Positions 10,867-22,888 of a stretch of 64,000 nt of DNA are shown one piece after another. Origin of the DNA: Metellina segmentata (taxonomy: Eukaryota > Arthropoda > Arachnida > Araneae > Tetragnathidae); contig OX375881.1 of NCBI GenBank assembly GCA_947359465.1, positions 118,044,738 to 118,108,737 of the forward strand, written 5' to 3'. The notes under the pieces are model-generated. The model was not told the origin of the DNA, ran no database searches, and saw only the letters and a list, made by a program, of their open reading frames with translations. The stretch's first letter is position 1, and each line of letters starts with the position of its first letter. Position numbers and translations under genes: made by a program.

Positions 10867-12590
10867 ACACCCAGGGAATTATCGAACCTCCGGTTATGCT
10901 TTTAGGTCATTCATTGACGTTGCTCGGTAATGTTTTGAGGTTTAGAGGTCACTAGTTTCGTTATTTTTCAAATCTTCGTCAAAACATAATTTTATCCTGT
11001 GTGTAAAAATGGTTCTACCATAATTCAATGGCGCATTCCTATTACATGAGTCAGGTACACTGGAGAGAGTGAAGGCTAGTGGGAATTCCATTTAATTTTG
11101 TCAGAAAATGGCAAGATATCACATGCTTAACTTTTGGAGCTTCGAGATATTCACAGACATGTTATCTATTTACAGGTAATTTATTCACCACATTTTTGGG
11201 TATGGTTATTTTATATATTGCTAGGTCATTAATATCGGGAGACTGATTATAATCATTAACTTTTGCAGAGTTTAAAATAGTTTTCGGAATTTAGGTCTTT
11301 CAAGCGTCTTGACTTATTCAATAATTTTTCAAACGATTGCTTAAGTAGTTTAAAAGTTTATACAAATATGAGAATACCAGACAGGAAAAATTGAACACAC
11401 ATCCACCCACGGTTATATAAAACTGTATTTGATCAATTTACTATTATTCCAAACTTTCATTTTTAACCAGTTAAATGCCCTATAAAATATGTGCCATTAA
11501 AAAAAAATTTTCTTTAAATATTAAACACAACTTCATATTTTAGAGTATTTGAGTAAGTACAAAAACTTGTAATTAGCTTTAGTTCCATTAAAGTCTAAAC
11601 AGTGAAAGGCGAATCTATTTTAATTAGATCCTCTCGTTTTTAAAGTGCTTTTATTTCTCAGTAATTAGCACATTTTTATCTTTTTCCTACTCGAAAAGTC
11701 AGAAGGATCAACGTAGGCATGTTCTTTTAACGAAGTTTCACCCCTTGTTTGCCTCGAGTAAACATTCGCTCACATATTAAAAAACTAGTTATTTCCCTGG
11801 TAATGCTTATTGACTTTAGTCTATTAATTTGATTTTTTTAGTTCAGTTACTGGTTCAGTTTTATTAAAGAATGAGTAGATTAACGGAATATGATTGAAAT
11901 ATTCTAAAAAACGTTCATAAGGTTTCACGTAGTATAAAATGCTTAAATTTTTCTCTTAGAAATGAGTACTCCATAAAACATTTCGAGTAAGGATTTATTT
12001 TTTATGTTTTCCACTGTTTAATTTTCAATAAAAAATATTGTAAGGTATAACATATTATACTTTCCCTGGAGTATAAATTATAATACGTTGGGTAGAAAAA
12101 AAAAGCATAGATATAATTTATTATTTTTAAAAATTGGAGAATATAACTTATCAGATTAGGCGGCAATAAACCGTATTTATTTAATTATATTGGTCAAATA
12201 TGTAGATAGAAGAAAATTGCAGACTTTTACACATCACCTCTTGGGAAAGGTTTTATATCACAAGGGCCATACATGCTTACAATTTATTTTGTCTTTTGTT
12301 TGGAGCAAAGGTCTTACTGCACCAAACACAAGACAAAACCAGCTTTAAGCAAAATCGAGATTGATATAAGATTTAACAATTCAATACTTCAAAGTGAAAT
12401 TAGTCAAGGTATCAACACTAACAAAAGTTTATAAAATGGATGGCAGAAATGAATAAAATCATAATTTTCATTTTTCAAAAGTGAATAGAAGTTTGGATGG
12501 TCTTTCTAGGCTGTCTACTGTTGTATTGCTAATGCATTTACTGTTTCTTTTGTCGGTGGATGACGGTTACATCTAAGAATAAACTTTCTT
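10867..12590. other. No recognisable feature before the gap
   Basis: AT-rich DNA with no supported element or gene. Confidence 0.4.
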
Positions 12591-12790
12591 NNNNNNNNNN
12601 NNNNNNNNNNNNNNNNNNNNNNNNNNNNNNNNNNNNNNNNNNNNNNNNNNNNNNNNNNNNNNNNNNNNNNNNNNNNNNNNNNNNNNNNNNNNNNNNNNNN
12701 NNNNNNNNNNNNNNNNNNNNNNNNNNNNNNNNNNNNNNNNNNNNNNNNNNNNNNNNNNNNNNNNNNNNNNNNNNNNNNNNNNNNNNNNNN
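12591..12790. other. Assembly gap of exactly 200 N
   Basis: Run of 200 N. Both edges carry the same 20-mer with one difference (ATC[T/C]AAGAATAAACTTTCTT) at 12571-12590 and 12791-12810, so the scaffold gap may hide an overlap or a tandem repeat. Confidence 0.98.
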
Positions 12791-12840
12791 ATCCAAGAAT
12801 AAACTTTCTTGACCCGTCTTATTTTTGTGGGTAATGTGTA

Positions 12841-12930
12841 AAATAAAATATTGATCCTTTACTTAGAATATTGATCCTTTACTAAGAGTATTGATCCTTA
12901 ATAAGAATATTGATCGTTTACTTAGAATAG
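12841..12930 (+). repeat. Short tandem repeat of about 24 bp, four units
   Basis: Units of TATTGATCCTTTACTTAGAA with small changes, followed by a scrap of the 41-bp minisatellite (GAATAGAATCCTTTGGAA). Confidence 0.85.
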
Positions 12931-12944
12931 AATCCTTTGGAAAA

Positions 12945-13459
12945 TATATATATACTAGGTAAAGAAGGTCAATATTGGTTAGAAATCTTGCAGGTAAAAC
13001 TACCGGTTGCCAGGTGGAATGATGCGTGCGAACACCTCAGAGTGTTAAGCAACATTATTCTATCCTAAAGTGAAAAGCCAAAACATCTTAAGTTGTGACA
13101 CTTTTCACGAGGGGGCGATATGTTCAATAAACACATTTCTCGAAAGCACGGGCAATTTCATTTTCCCCCCCAAATTTCATATTCCAATCCATTAGAAGGC
13201 CAAGAATGCCATTGAGACTCGTCTTCAATCCAGACACGAAGGCTCTGAGTCGGCTCTTGGTATTCCTCTCTGAACGCCTACAGAAATCAAACGAGACCCC
13301 ATTTGCATCTGGAAATAAACACCGAGCAGCAGGGAGGGACGGAACGCCTCGAGAAGGAAAAAGCAGAAAAATCCTCCTTCTCTTCCCTTGCTCTCTGTGG
13401 CGTCCGAGGCCAGTTTCCTGAGGGGGGTACCGTACGTGTTGAATGGAAGAAAGAAAACC

Positions 13460-13465
<6 letters not shown>
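12945..13465. other. Unclassified sequence left of an (AT)n run
   Basis: GC rises around 13200-13440. Open frames extend into the adjacent (AT)n and are artefacts. Nothing recognised. Confidence 0.35.

Positions 13466-13538
<73 letters not shown>
13466..13538. repeat. (AT)n microsatellite
   Basis: About 36 AT units, directly left of a Helitron 3' region. It creates long Ile-Tyr frames on both strands that are not genes. Confidence 0.98.
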
Positions 13539-13543
<5 letters not shown>

Positions 13544-13544
13544 A

Positions 13545-13847
13545 ACATGGGCTATTTCTTTCCTGTCTTCAGACCCATCTGTAGCCATGAAAATTGGCAC
13601 ACAGGGCGTCCTAAAGTGCCTCTCGAAGCCCCAATTTTAAAATCTAAAGTTTGTTTTTCTGCAATAAATAGACATGAACAATGAAACACGTTCTACAGGT
13701 TTACGTATTTGAGTTAACACTGGGAAACGCCGCGGTAGGAAACACGTTCTACAGGGTTTGCGTATTTGAGTCAACACAGGGAAATGTCGCCGGTCATATT
13801 TTAGCGGTCATAATTCAAAACCGAGAAACGCCGGGTTATTGAGCTAG
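13545..13847 (+). mobile_element. Helitron family 2, 3' part
   Basis: Ends ACGCCGGGTTATTGAGCTAG before a T, a Helitron-type CTAG|T end. The inner part (TTTCCTGTCTTCAGACCCAT, AGCCCCAATTTTAAAATCTA) matches the inverted copy at 15896-16120. Inside, 13683-13737 and 13738-13793 are a local tandem duplication of about 56 bp (AAACACGTTCTACAGG). No start is identifiable. Confidence 0.65.
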
Positions 13848-14283
13848 TCCGAAATAAATAATGGGTGAGAAAGATGCGGTGACAATGCCGGAGACAACAA
13901 CGACTCCTGTGGGAGGGCGTGTCTTCGTCTTTTGTGCCGAAAGAGACGTCCTCTTCATCATTCATTCGACTAACACAATCTACAAGATACAGACAAGCGG
14001 GTGTATCTATTATAATCTATCCCTATCCAAAAGTGCTTCGGGATTGATTCAGGACCGCTGCCAATAGCCTTTGTGATGCTCTCCCCTATCCAGAAGTATA
14101 TACTTCGTGTTGCGTAGAACAGGCGATGCGTTTTCTATTGAACGTGTCGAAGGTTATGCCTTTGTGAGAGAGCGACGATAATTTCTCAAATTTACTCCAG
14201 GGTGGTTATCAAACAGAGTTGAAGAGATCGAATATAGATGGAGTTACGCAGATAACACAAAGTTTTTTCTATTCTGTGTCAGG

Positions 14284-14578
14284 AAGGTAGGTAGTTGATT
14301 AACGTCACGCTGTGTCACACAACGGAATATTGGCGACGATCCGGGATACATCCCGAAGGGAAAGAACCAAGGATAGCATTTCATAGCTTTAAACCCCGGT
14401 GAGACGACGATAACAGTACCTGAGCCGGCACCCAATTCTCCAAATTTTCACAGCATGCCGACGGGAGAACATTGGATGCCTGGAAAGATTGAACGTGCAC
14501 CAGCCCCCGAGTACACAACGGTATTTGGTTGCCTCGAGTTTCGAACTCGCAACTCTCCAGTTGCTCTTCCAACATGTC
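14284..14578 (-). mobile_element. SINE-A, nearly full length
   Basis: Tail complement GGTAGGTAG, then ATTGGCGACGATCCGGGATA, GAGCCGGCACCC, AACGTGCACCAGCCCCC and the head TCTCCAGTTGCTCTTCCAAC. The 5' end stops before the next Helitron. Confidence 0.88.
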
Positions 14579-14612
14579 TTTCGAGGCTCATTCTGTGTCA
14601 ATGTCTAAGTAA

Positions 14613-15440
14613 TCTCTACTATTTTAAAAGGAAGTGTTTCTTTGTGTTCTGCGAGCAGTGTCCTGACAATACTACGGCACTTACAATAATAAAATTTGGC
14701 AGACAGGTAGTCCTAATTTTTTGCGATTTTTGTGTCCACTCCTAGTTTTAAAATTTAATCCAGAACATTTTTTAATTAATTTATTAGTTTTTCACCTTCC
14801 TTTCTTTTCTAGGGGAAGGATACCTCGATTGAAGAAAGGAGAGGATTCTGCAATTTTGGACCGCTGACGTCACATTGAAGGACAGATTCTGCGTTTTTCG
14901 TCCTAATACTTTTGGACACACGTCAATTTTTTCCGATTGTAGCGTGTTTTGATTTACGTTGCAGATTAGTATAACTTTCTTTCTAGCGATTTCAACTTTG
15001 TCAAAACTATTTGAGATTTTCTATCTTCGCGATCGTTAAAGATAGAGTGAAAATTACAACGGATTTAAAATCTGCGGAAAATTATTTTACCCCAGATCGA
15101 TACCTTAAATAGGATTTTCTTTAAAGGAATAATTTTCAATTGTAACACGTGTAATGTGTCATGTCGGGTAAAGGTGGGACTTTCTTAAAATTATTGTTTT
15201 TTCTTTTCAATGTTTCAGTATCAGTAAGATTTAATGTGTCCAGCCCAATTTTTAAATTTTAATCAAAAATATTTTTTAAATAATTTATTGGCATTTATTT
15301 ATTACTAGTCACTTCGAGGCCATCACGGCGTTCCCTGTGGTGTTGTTTTTGCAAAGCAAACCAAATGGAAATGCGTAGCAATCACCGGGGTTGGCGAGCA
15401 ATGGTCACACTTGTCCCTACGAAAAGAACTGTCACGGGCA
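14613..15440 (+). mobile_element. Helitron family 1, second copy, 3' terminus missing
   Basis: Starts A|TCTCTACTATTTTAAAAGG like the 4292 element and shares its internal blocks GCACTTACAATAAT, TTCGCGATCGTTAAAGATAG, CCAGATCGATACCTTAAAT and AAAGCAAACCAA. Similarity stops at GTCACGGGCA, where the terminal hairpin and CTAG should follow. Confidence 0.75.
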
Positions 15441-15895
15441 GATAACCACCTCGTCAGTCTCGCTAATGATGAGGTATCTCGTCATTAACAGGATCCTGGT
15501 GCCGAGATAACTGACCCGATCCTGGTAGACTAGAATTCTTATTATTTAAGTATTTTAGTTAAACTGGATCTAGTTATTAAAAAAAACCAACTGAATATTA
15601 ATTTTGTCAACATCTTCCAGAAATTAGCAATACCTTACTAACGAGATATCTCGTCATTAGTAAAATTTTGTCCAACGCGACGTTAATTAATTACTACTTA
15701 ACAGACTGCTCAGGTTCGCAATGCTCTCCAAACTATCTATTCAAGTCGACCAGAACTGCTTTTCGCAATTTAGTCGAGTAAGAAGCACCGACGGCAATAA
15801 ATATTGTTCTATTTATATTTCTCTTGTGGTTTATCAAGACGATCAACATTTCCGTATGAGCAATAGAGCGTCCGAATGCGCGGTATATTTATTAA
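15441..15895. other. Unclassified, with a 12-bp palindrome
   Basis: CGAGATATCTCG near 15646 lies inside a longer imperfect palindrome, TTACTAA...TTAGTAA. A related TATCTCGTCATTA block occurs near 15473. Nothing else recognised. Confidence 0.4.
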
Positions 15896-16120
15896 CTAGC
15901 TGAATAACCCGGCGTGCTCGACTTTCAAACATGACCGCGACATTCCCCTGTGTCAACTCATACGCAAACCTTGTAAAACGGGTTTCTTGTTCATGTCCAT
16001 TTATTGCAGAAAAATACTTTAGATTTTAAAATTGGGGCTTCGAAGGGCACGTTTAGGACGACCTGTGTGACAATTTTCATGACTACAGATGGGTTTGAAG
16101 ACAGGAAAGTATTAACCTAT
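15896..16120 (-). mobile_element. Helitron family 2, 3' part (inverted copy)
   Basis: The complement of the left edge reads CGCCGGGTTATTCAGCTAG then T, matching the end of the 13545-13847 copy. The inner blocks AATTGGGGCTTCGAAGG and GATGGGTTTGAAGACAGGAA are its complement. Confidence 0.65.
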
Positions 16121-17933
16121 GTTTTTCGCAGTGTTCTGAAGTATAAATGTACCGAATGTGGTGTGGATTGGTTAAACGGTGTATATTTGTATAATAGTAG
16201 ATAACATTTTGCTTTTGCAACACAATGCCGTCGACCGTCAAAAGTGGGGCGGACTTTTGCATTAACCCCCAATTTGCAAGAGCATAACTCAACTTCATAT
16301 TGTGAAATATTTATTGACACACTTAGCAAACTATCAGCTGTTTTCTACAGAATTGTTTTAATCATTCTTAAATTGTACTGCCAATAAATGAGCCGTTATT
16401 TTTGAAAGTGGTTTAAGTCCACTTTGAAAAAGAAATGAGTGTACTTTCCGTTAACAATTTTAATACTTATTGCATAGTAAAATTTAGCAGGTTTATAGTG
16501 TTAAAAACATCATCCGAATTGAGTAACGTTTGCCATTATTTTAAAATTAATTTAAACACAAATCCTTAAATATCTCGATGTATGACTGGACGAATGGACT
16601 TATACCACTTTAAAAAATAACGGCTCAAATGATACTTCTTGAACGAGAGGTATGTTTTTTTGGAAATACAATTTAAGAGTGTTTAAATAATTTCTGTATG
16701 CAAATCAGTATGAATATGCATAGAAACAAACAATTTTAATTTACAAAAAATACTCTTTCAACTTTTGTTACCGCTTTATAATTTGTTATTGTACAGATAC
16801 GTAAATTTGTGTGTGTAAATAAGTCTTCGCCATTTTAAAGATTATAAGCTGTTAACTTTATGCTTGGCTTTCAGCGGTAAAGTAAAAAAGAACTTCCGCT
16901 TTCCAAAGTCTTTAAAAATCTCAATTAAAAATATTCCATTGGGAGCGTATTTTTATCAAAACAGCTAGCTAAAGCACAACACACTATATGCCATTAATAC
17001 ATCGAATAAATAGTTCAAACGATTTCAGACTTTTCGTTCTAATTAACCAACCGCGGAATTAATTAATAAAACCCTTCGGAAACACGAGTCGAAAATATGA
17101 AGGGATGTAGAATTGCGTTTAACAAGTAAAAAATGAGTTCTGTGGTTAACAGCTTTATTAAAAATATCGGTACTCATAACAAGAGCCCATCTTTAACATC
17201 ATTAGTGAGTTTCGAATAATTATTTGGAGAACCAATTTTACTTTGTGTAGAATGATTAGTTATGCGTCAGTGGAGGCAATGAAAGCTGCTTCAAAAGGAA
17301 GGGAGGAGTAAATATCGTTTGAAGCTTATTAGAGAACGATGGTTAAAATATATTCATTTTGGAACATGTTCTTGAATGTTTATCGAAAATCGCAGGTTAA
17401 ATCTTTGAACTTAATATTTTTCTCAGTTAAAACTCCATTCTAACAAATCTTATACACACATATTCAATTCAATATATTTTTGTTTCAATAATTTTTATTA
17501 AATTTTGCTTAACATAAAATATATTTCAGAGTATAAAAATTAAATTTCTGACTTGAATTTAAAAATGAGAAAAATGTATTACTCATCGATATGAAATTGA
17601 AACATTTGAAATTTTAATTTTAGAATCAATATAAGTTTTAACATTTTTCTTCTTTGTTACGAAGTTTTGAAATGTGGCTTCCATGCAAGTTTTTATTCCT
17701 GATTCAGAAGGTTTTAATTCCTTTTAAGCTGTGGTAAAAGTCATGCGATCGTTTTCATAAGTTATAGTTAAGCCATGGATTATACAAGAACCATATATTC
17801 ATAAAAAACGAATTAAGGGATCCACCGATTAAAGCAATAAGATCGCTGTGATTGGCTACTGTCTCCTCTCTCTAGATCACGTGACCTTGATTACATATCT
17901 AACAAAGCCCGGATCTAAAAACATTCCATATAG
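16121..17933. other. SINE-poor AT-rich stretch with no gene
   Basis: No supported repeat, frame or RNA gene. Confidence 0.4.
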
Positions 17934-18080
17934 CAGGTGTGGCAACAGCGCAGCTCTTTCAGGAGAGCGGTACGGCTCTTATGCAACTCAAATGTTTGTA
18001 TGAAATATGATAAACTAAAACTGATCATTGTCCAAAAGTAATTATTTTATTTCATTTCGTGTTAAAAATTTATTAAAAAA
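17934..18080 (+). mobile_element. hAT-like element end
   Basis: Begins CAGGTGTGGCAACAGCGCAG, a hAT-style terminus. It continues with GATCATTGTCCAAAAGTAAT and ATTTCATTTCGTGTTA, which recur inverted at about 58185-58330. No transposase here and the other end is not visible. Confidence 0.5.
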
Positions 18081-18504
18081 CTAAAAGTCATGTACTTTGT
18101 TGGAATGTGAGCTTATTCTCTTCAGTATTAGTGTGTTGATGCAAAGTGAAGTAACTTGCACCTGTCAGTTTTCTTTTACACATAATAAATCAAGAAAAGC
18201 ATTTTTGTTCTGCGACGAATATGGATCTGCCGTGGTCAACTTACCGGAATGTTTACGAATCAACTAAATTAAAAACTATTCCGAAATCTAATAACATCAA
18301 ACTTTTGCGACACAAATGCATTTTTTTTAATTCGGTACCAATCTAAACTACCTTACTAATTTAAATTTTATTCGAATTTTTCTAACATTGCGATTAAATA
18401 ATCGAGCAAATTATACAAATAACTTGCCATAATCATCTAAAAACATATGTACAATAACTTAATTCTTTTCACTGTCTCAAACAACCAACACTATCAAAAC
18501 TATT

Positions 18505-18737
18505 AGGGTTCGAATGCAAACAAAGACTGTCGGGTTCAAAGTGGACTGGAGCGCGTTAACTCTGTCGTGGACTCATAGTGTCTTCACGTTGGAGTGGTGA
18601 GGAATAGTGGAATAGTGAAGAGTGGGGTGCCAGCTCAGGGGTTGCCTCGTCATCTGACCGTGGTTGAAACTGACGTGGTGCTGTCCTGGGATAGACCATT
18701 CGGTTGCTACAGTATGACGTTGGACTACCAACCTACC
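18505..18737 (+). mobile_element. SINE-A with partial head
   Basis: Starts at the B-box GGGTTCGAATGC, then CAAAGACTGTCGGGTTCA, GGGGTGCCAGCTCAGG and TCGTCATCTGACCGTGG, with a 3' deletion before the tail ACCAACCTACC. Confidence 0.8.
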
Positions 18738-19400
18738 TTTAAAAATCCTGTATTCTTATGATGATAAACAGTCCTTATACAAATCATTATTCCTTAGCTC
18801 CAAAGCGGTTTCGGAAAAAGTAATTTCCATAATCTAAGATCATGCTTTTCACCTAAACTGATTTTGATGATCCTGCATCTATAACGATAAGAATCCATTA
18901 TTCGTAACGACCCAAGTTCAAGCAGAGAAAGCCACTACTAAATCCATATCCACCAAATAGACGTTTCCCCCTAGAGTGTGCATTTTGGGGCTGAGTCCTG
19001 AGCACCTCAATTCATATCTCCGGCTTAAGACTCCCCGATATTTCGTTTATGCGGACGAAAATATTAGGAATCCCTGCTCCGTCAGCGTTTCCGGAGAACT
19101 TACACGCGCCGAGATTACGCTTAAAAAAACACGGAGTTCGGCGAGATGCGGAACGTAAATATCAGGTTATAGTATTTTGCGGCCTAAAATATTCCATCAA
19201 AATTTTCACGCGCCGACACTCACCTCTTAGTGAAAAAAAAGAGGGCAGAATAAATTGAATCGCTATCGAGGACGCTTTTTCATTCGCTTACACAGGGCGA
19301 GAACCCAAGCCAGGAGGAGAACCGACATTTTGGATTTGGAGGTATTAAAAGAATTACTCAACAGGGAACTAAACATGAAAGCGGATTTTAATATATTATC
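18738..19400. other. No recognisable feature
   Basis: Short frames at 18976-19258 have no family resemblance. Contains CGCCGAGATTACGC-like GC-richer sequence of unknown origin. Confidence 0.35.
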
Positions 19401-19483
19401 CTGTAGGTCGGTATTTTAGATAACGTCGCATTGTAGCAACACAAGGGACTATGAGAAACGATCCGCGATCAATCCCCAAGGAC
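19401..19483 (-). mobile_element. SINE-A 3' scrap
   Basis: Tail complement GTAGGTCGGTATTTTAG, then AACGTCGCATTGTAGCAACA and CGATCAATCCCCAAGG. Confidence 0.7.
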
Positions 19484-19792
19484 TCTACGTTAGAAATATA
19501 ACTTAGATCACTGTACAAACAAAATACATATTACCCATTGCCTAGTAAATTGTTAATACATTTAGTTCTGTTAAATTGTTTGCATAAATTTTGTAATAAA
19601 AATTTTACTTATCAATGCAAAATATATTTGATATTGTTATACTATATATAACTATGGTTTTATCTATCTATAAATAAAGGATACTTCAATTACATAGATA
19701 TTTTCAAATGTACATGATCAATAATTTTTCGAGAAATATTACAGTGGTCGCCAAAGTGGTCGATTGTTAGGGATGTATACACAGGTATAAAT

Positions 19793-20828
19793 CAGTGGTT
19801 CTCAAACTTTCTGAAATCGTGGCACACTTAAAGTCTTACAAGAAATCGTAAGCTCGCCACACACAAAATACTAAGAAATGAGATGCAAAAAAGCAAAGAA
19901 GTATAGAAAAAACTGGAAAATACTACGTACCTTTATTCATCATTTAATTTATGCTGATGAGAAACATGAGCTTGACGTGTTTTAACAATTTTCTCAATGG
20001 CGAGGCGTATGTATCAACTCAGGCGTAACTCTCATTTCGTCGTCAATAGGCTGAAATTTTTATCTCATTTTGCACTTGATGGTGAGGAGAGTGGACAAAT
20101 CCTAATTCACATAAATATGATGTTGAAAATTGCTTTAAAATGGTCGAAGCGTTTTTAAATATTGACTGTTATTCTTTGATTGAAATCCAAAATTTCTCGT
20201 ATTTAATCTTCAATCCACCATCGGGGTATATAGCAGTCAGTTCTACTGTTATTGTTAAACCAGCATAATCGGAAATGTCTATGAATGGATTTCGAAGTCA
20301 AGCGTTAAGTGGTGTAAAAATAGAATTCAATTTCTATTTCTTCCAAACTTGTCAAATGCTTAACTTTTATAGAAAAAAATAACATTTATGATGGTCTTAT
20401 TTATCAGAGAAAACATTTCCAAATAACACTCGGAAGCTTTTTCTTCTAGATAAGTAGTTTGTTCTGAAATGCTTTCATTTTGCCAGTAGATGTCATAGAT
20501 GTCAAAATATAGTCTTCTTTTCTTTACATACTTGTATTGAAAATATTGAGATGTTGAAATATATTCGGTAGTCCAAAATTTGCATAAAAGGTGCTAAAAA
20601 GCAAGCGTCTGTTGAGAACCCATGTCAATACAAAACTGCTCGATCAAACTTGCCTTTACCCAGTCGTGTTTTTATAAAAATTACCATCTCAACAGCTTGA
20701 TTTAAAATGTTTATTAAGTTGTCTCCCAATGTTTTTGCCATTAAGACTTCTCTATGAAGAAAGCAGTGAGTTATGACGGCATTTTCATTTTTCTTTTCTA
20801 TAAAAAATTGTAGCGTCATGGTCTCCAC
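19793..20828 (-). pseudogene. hAT-superfamily transposase remnant with one terminal repeat
   Basis: The left edge CAGTGGTTCTCAAACTTTCT and the following GTGGCACACTT are a classic hAT terminal inverted repeat. On the minus strand at 20625-20828 the frame contains THCFLHREVLMAK followed by LNQAVEMVIFIK. This matches the T-H-C-x-x-H-R block and following helix of hAT transposases of the ZBED5/SPIN-like type. Downstream residues are broken by stops and frameshifts, and the far terminus is not visible. The family call is fairly secure; the extent is approximate. Confidence 0.7.
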
Positions 20829-21178
20829 GTCTGGAGACGTTCAGGGCAGCGTGGAGATCCTGCCCTTACTATCGTAACAATTCATGTTCTTAACTCCACG
20901 ACGTACCTATAAATGTCCTCTATCTAATTTAGATGTACAGAGTCTGTTCTGACACTTACTCTACAGCATCAGAATGCCCGGTGTCTTTGGACTGATCTAT
21001 TACCCGAAGGTTACCATGATATCACCAGTAGATAGATGAATTGGATCATTACCACCTGTTCCATACAAGCACGTATCAGAAGCTATCAACCCTCTGCAGC
21101 GTCACGAGATTTCAGCGTTGTACAGTTTCACCACACAACACATTAAATGTTTAAAGAGTCACGTACATTGGATGAAAG

Positions 21179-21336
21179 GGCCGCGGTAGTAGAGTTGCAA
21201 GAGCAATGGATTAGCAACCGGAGGGTGCCTGCTAAGGTGTGACCTTGTCATCTGACCGTAGTGCAAAATGATGTGGTGTCGTCAGATAACTCCTTTCGGG
21301 TATGATCCCTGATCGTCGACAATAGCCCGTAGTGTT
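21179..21336 (+). mobile_element. SINE-A with internal deletion
   Basis: Head GGCCGCGGTAGTAGAGTTG and GATTAGCAACCGGAGGGT, then a jump to GTGTGACCTTGTCATCTGAC and CAATAGCCCGTAGTGTTG. It stops exactly where the following SINE-B begins. Confidence 0.85.
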
Positions 21337-21661
21337 GCCGACCAACCGGTCTGATGGTAAAGAGGTTTGCCTCTAGATCGTAAAATTCCTGGTTCGAATC
21401 TTGTTCAGTGCATGGATATTTGTAAGCGTATGTTGTAGATACTGCTGGTGCACCTCAAATCTATCGTGATCGAAATTCCTCACGTTAGGTTGGTGTGGAT
21501 ATTTTGACAGTGGGGTGACAGCTCAAATGTTGCTTCGTCCTCTGACCATGGTTCAAAAGTACGTGTTGCAGCCTATGGATCTTTCCCTTAGGGGAATGAT
21601 CCCGAACCGCCTTCAATAGCCCGTTGCGTTCCTTTGGTACGACGTTAATTAAATACGTACC
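21337..21661 (+). mobile_element. SINE-B, full length, older copy
   Basis: Head GCCGACCAACCGGTCTGATGG with B-box TGGTTCGAAT, then body to GGTACGACGTTAATT and a short tail. Joined without a spacer to the preceding SINE-A. No clear TSD. Confidence 0.85.
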
Positions 21662-21726
21662 TTCAACCGATAGATGTGATTATTCAGCCATAAAATGTGA
21701 TCGAAGGTAAAGTATGTAGGGAGATA

Positions 21727-22190
21727 TTAAATATACATCACGCTGGAGCAACACAACAGGATATTGGGGACTGACAGGGTAATGGTAATGGTAATTTTTA
21801 TTAACGTCATACTAGGGCAACACAACGGGCTATTGACGACGGTCCGGGATCAGTCCCTTAAGGGAAAGATCCGAGGACAACACCTCGTAATTTTGAACCA
21901 CGGTCATATGACGAAGCAACACTTGAGCTGGCACCCCACTCTCCAAACTTCCACACCAACCCAACGTGAGGAGACTGACCGGGATCAACCCAGAAGAGAA
22001 GCATACGAGGACACAATTTTGAACGACTGTTGCATGACGAAGTGAGAACCTGTGATGGCATCCCTCTCCACACCACCCAACGTGAAGACATTAAAGGTGA
22101 CGACAGATTTAACGTGCAGCACCCTTTGTACACGACGGTCTGTGGTTGGATTCAAACGCGCAACAATCTGGTTGGTAATTCTTTACTTTT
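21727..22190 (-). mobile_element. SINE-A, outer copy of a nest
   Basis: Left part 21727-21779 (CATCACGCTGGAGCAACACA) and right part 21984-22190 (ATCAACCCAGAAG to GTGGTTGGATTCAAACGCG) are one SINE opened by the SINE-B at 21780-21972. Confidence 0.85.
21780..21972 (-). mobile_element. SINE-B nested in SINE-A, with 11-bp TSD
   Basis: Tail complement TAATGGTAATGG, body TACTAGGGCAACACAACGGG to CCAACCCAACGTGAGGA; the head is missing. Flanked by GACTGACAGGG (21769-21779) and GACTGACCGGG (21973-21983). Confidence 0.88.
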
Positions 22191-22650
22191 ACAACTCGGC
22201 TACTGATATCCGATCTATGGTAATAGCACTAAGTATTCACAAATCTCATGAAGCTCTTTAAATGTTTTTTAGAACACATTTGCTATTGTAATATGATATC
22301 TATTTTTTTAACGAGGCTTTACTTCAGTTGCAGAAACTCCGCCGTGTCCAAAGATGTCCGCTGCAGGGGTCTCGGCCCGAATGAGATATGGTTCGCAGAC
22401 TCCCCACTGACATCATCGCATTAGCATATTTAGTGGTGGCGTCCTCTTCTTGATTTTCATCTTAATTGCCTTCCCAAGGAAGACATGCAAATCGTGTAAT
22501 AGGACTTTGACGGATAGTCTCTCCTCGCCGACCCCCCTGGGAACTCCACCCCGCTCCTCGAACACCAAAAACTAAAGTGTTTTGCGGAATGCTTAAAAAG
22601 CAATGCAGGTGAGCTGGGTGTCGACATTTTTGGATGTTCCTACGAACCAG

Positions 22651-22816
22651 GGATCGTTGTAGACCAGTTAGAAGAGCAAAGGATTAGCAATGGGAGGGTT
22701 CGAATCCAACCAAAGACCGTCGGGTACAAAGGGGAATGGTGCACGTTAAATATTTCGTGGCCTTAAATGTCTCCAGGTTCGCGTGGTGTGGAAGTTTGAA
22801 GAGGGGGGCGCCACTT
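22651..22816 (+). mobile_element. SINE-A, 5' half
   Basis: Head TAGACCAGTTAGAAGAGCA, B-box GGGTTCGAATCC, body AAAGACCGTCGGGTACAAAG to GTGTGGAAGTTTGAAG. The 3' half is lost. Confidence 0.85.
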
Positions 22817-22888
22817 TACATTAATACAGTTTGGCAGAGCGAATTTGCATTTAATTGAACGTACGTCGACGGCTGATTAAGAAAATAC

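Noticed and set aside
13124..13684. Open frames up to 158 codons across 13124-13684
   Set aside because: They run through the (AT)n tract, which is open in several frames on both strands; flanking residues resemble no family.
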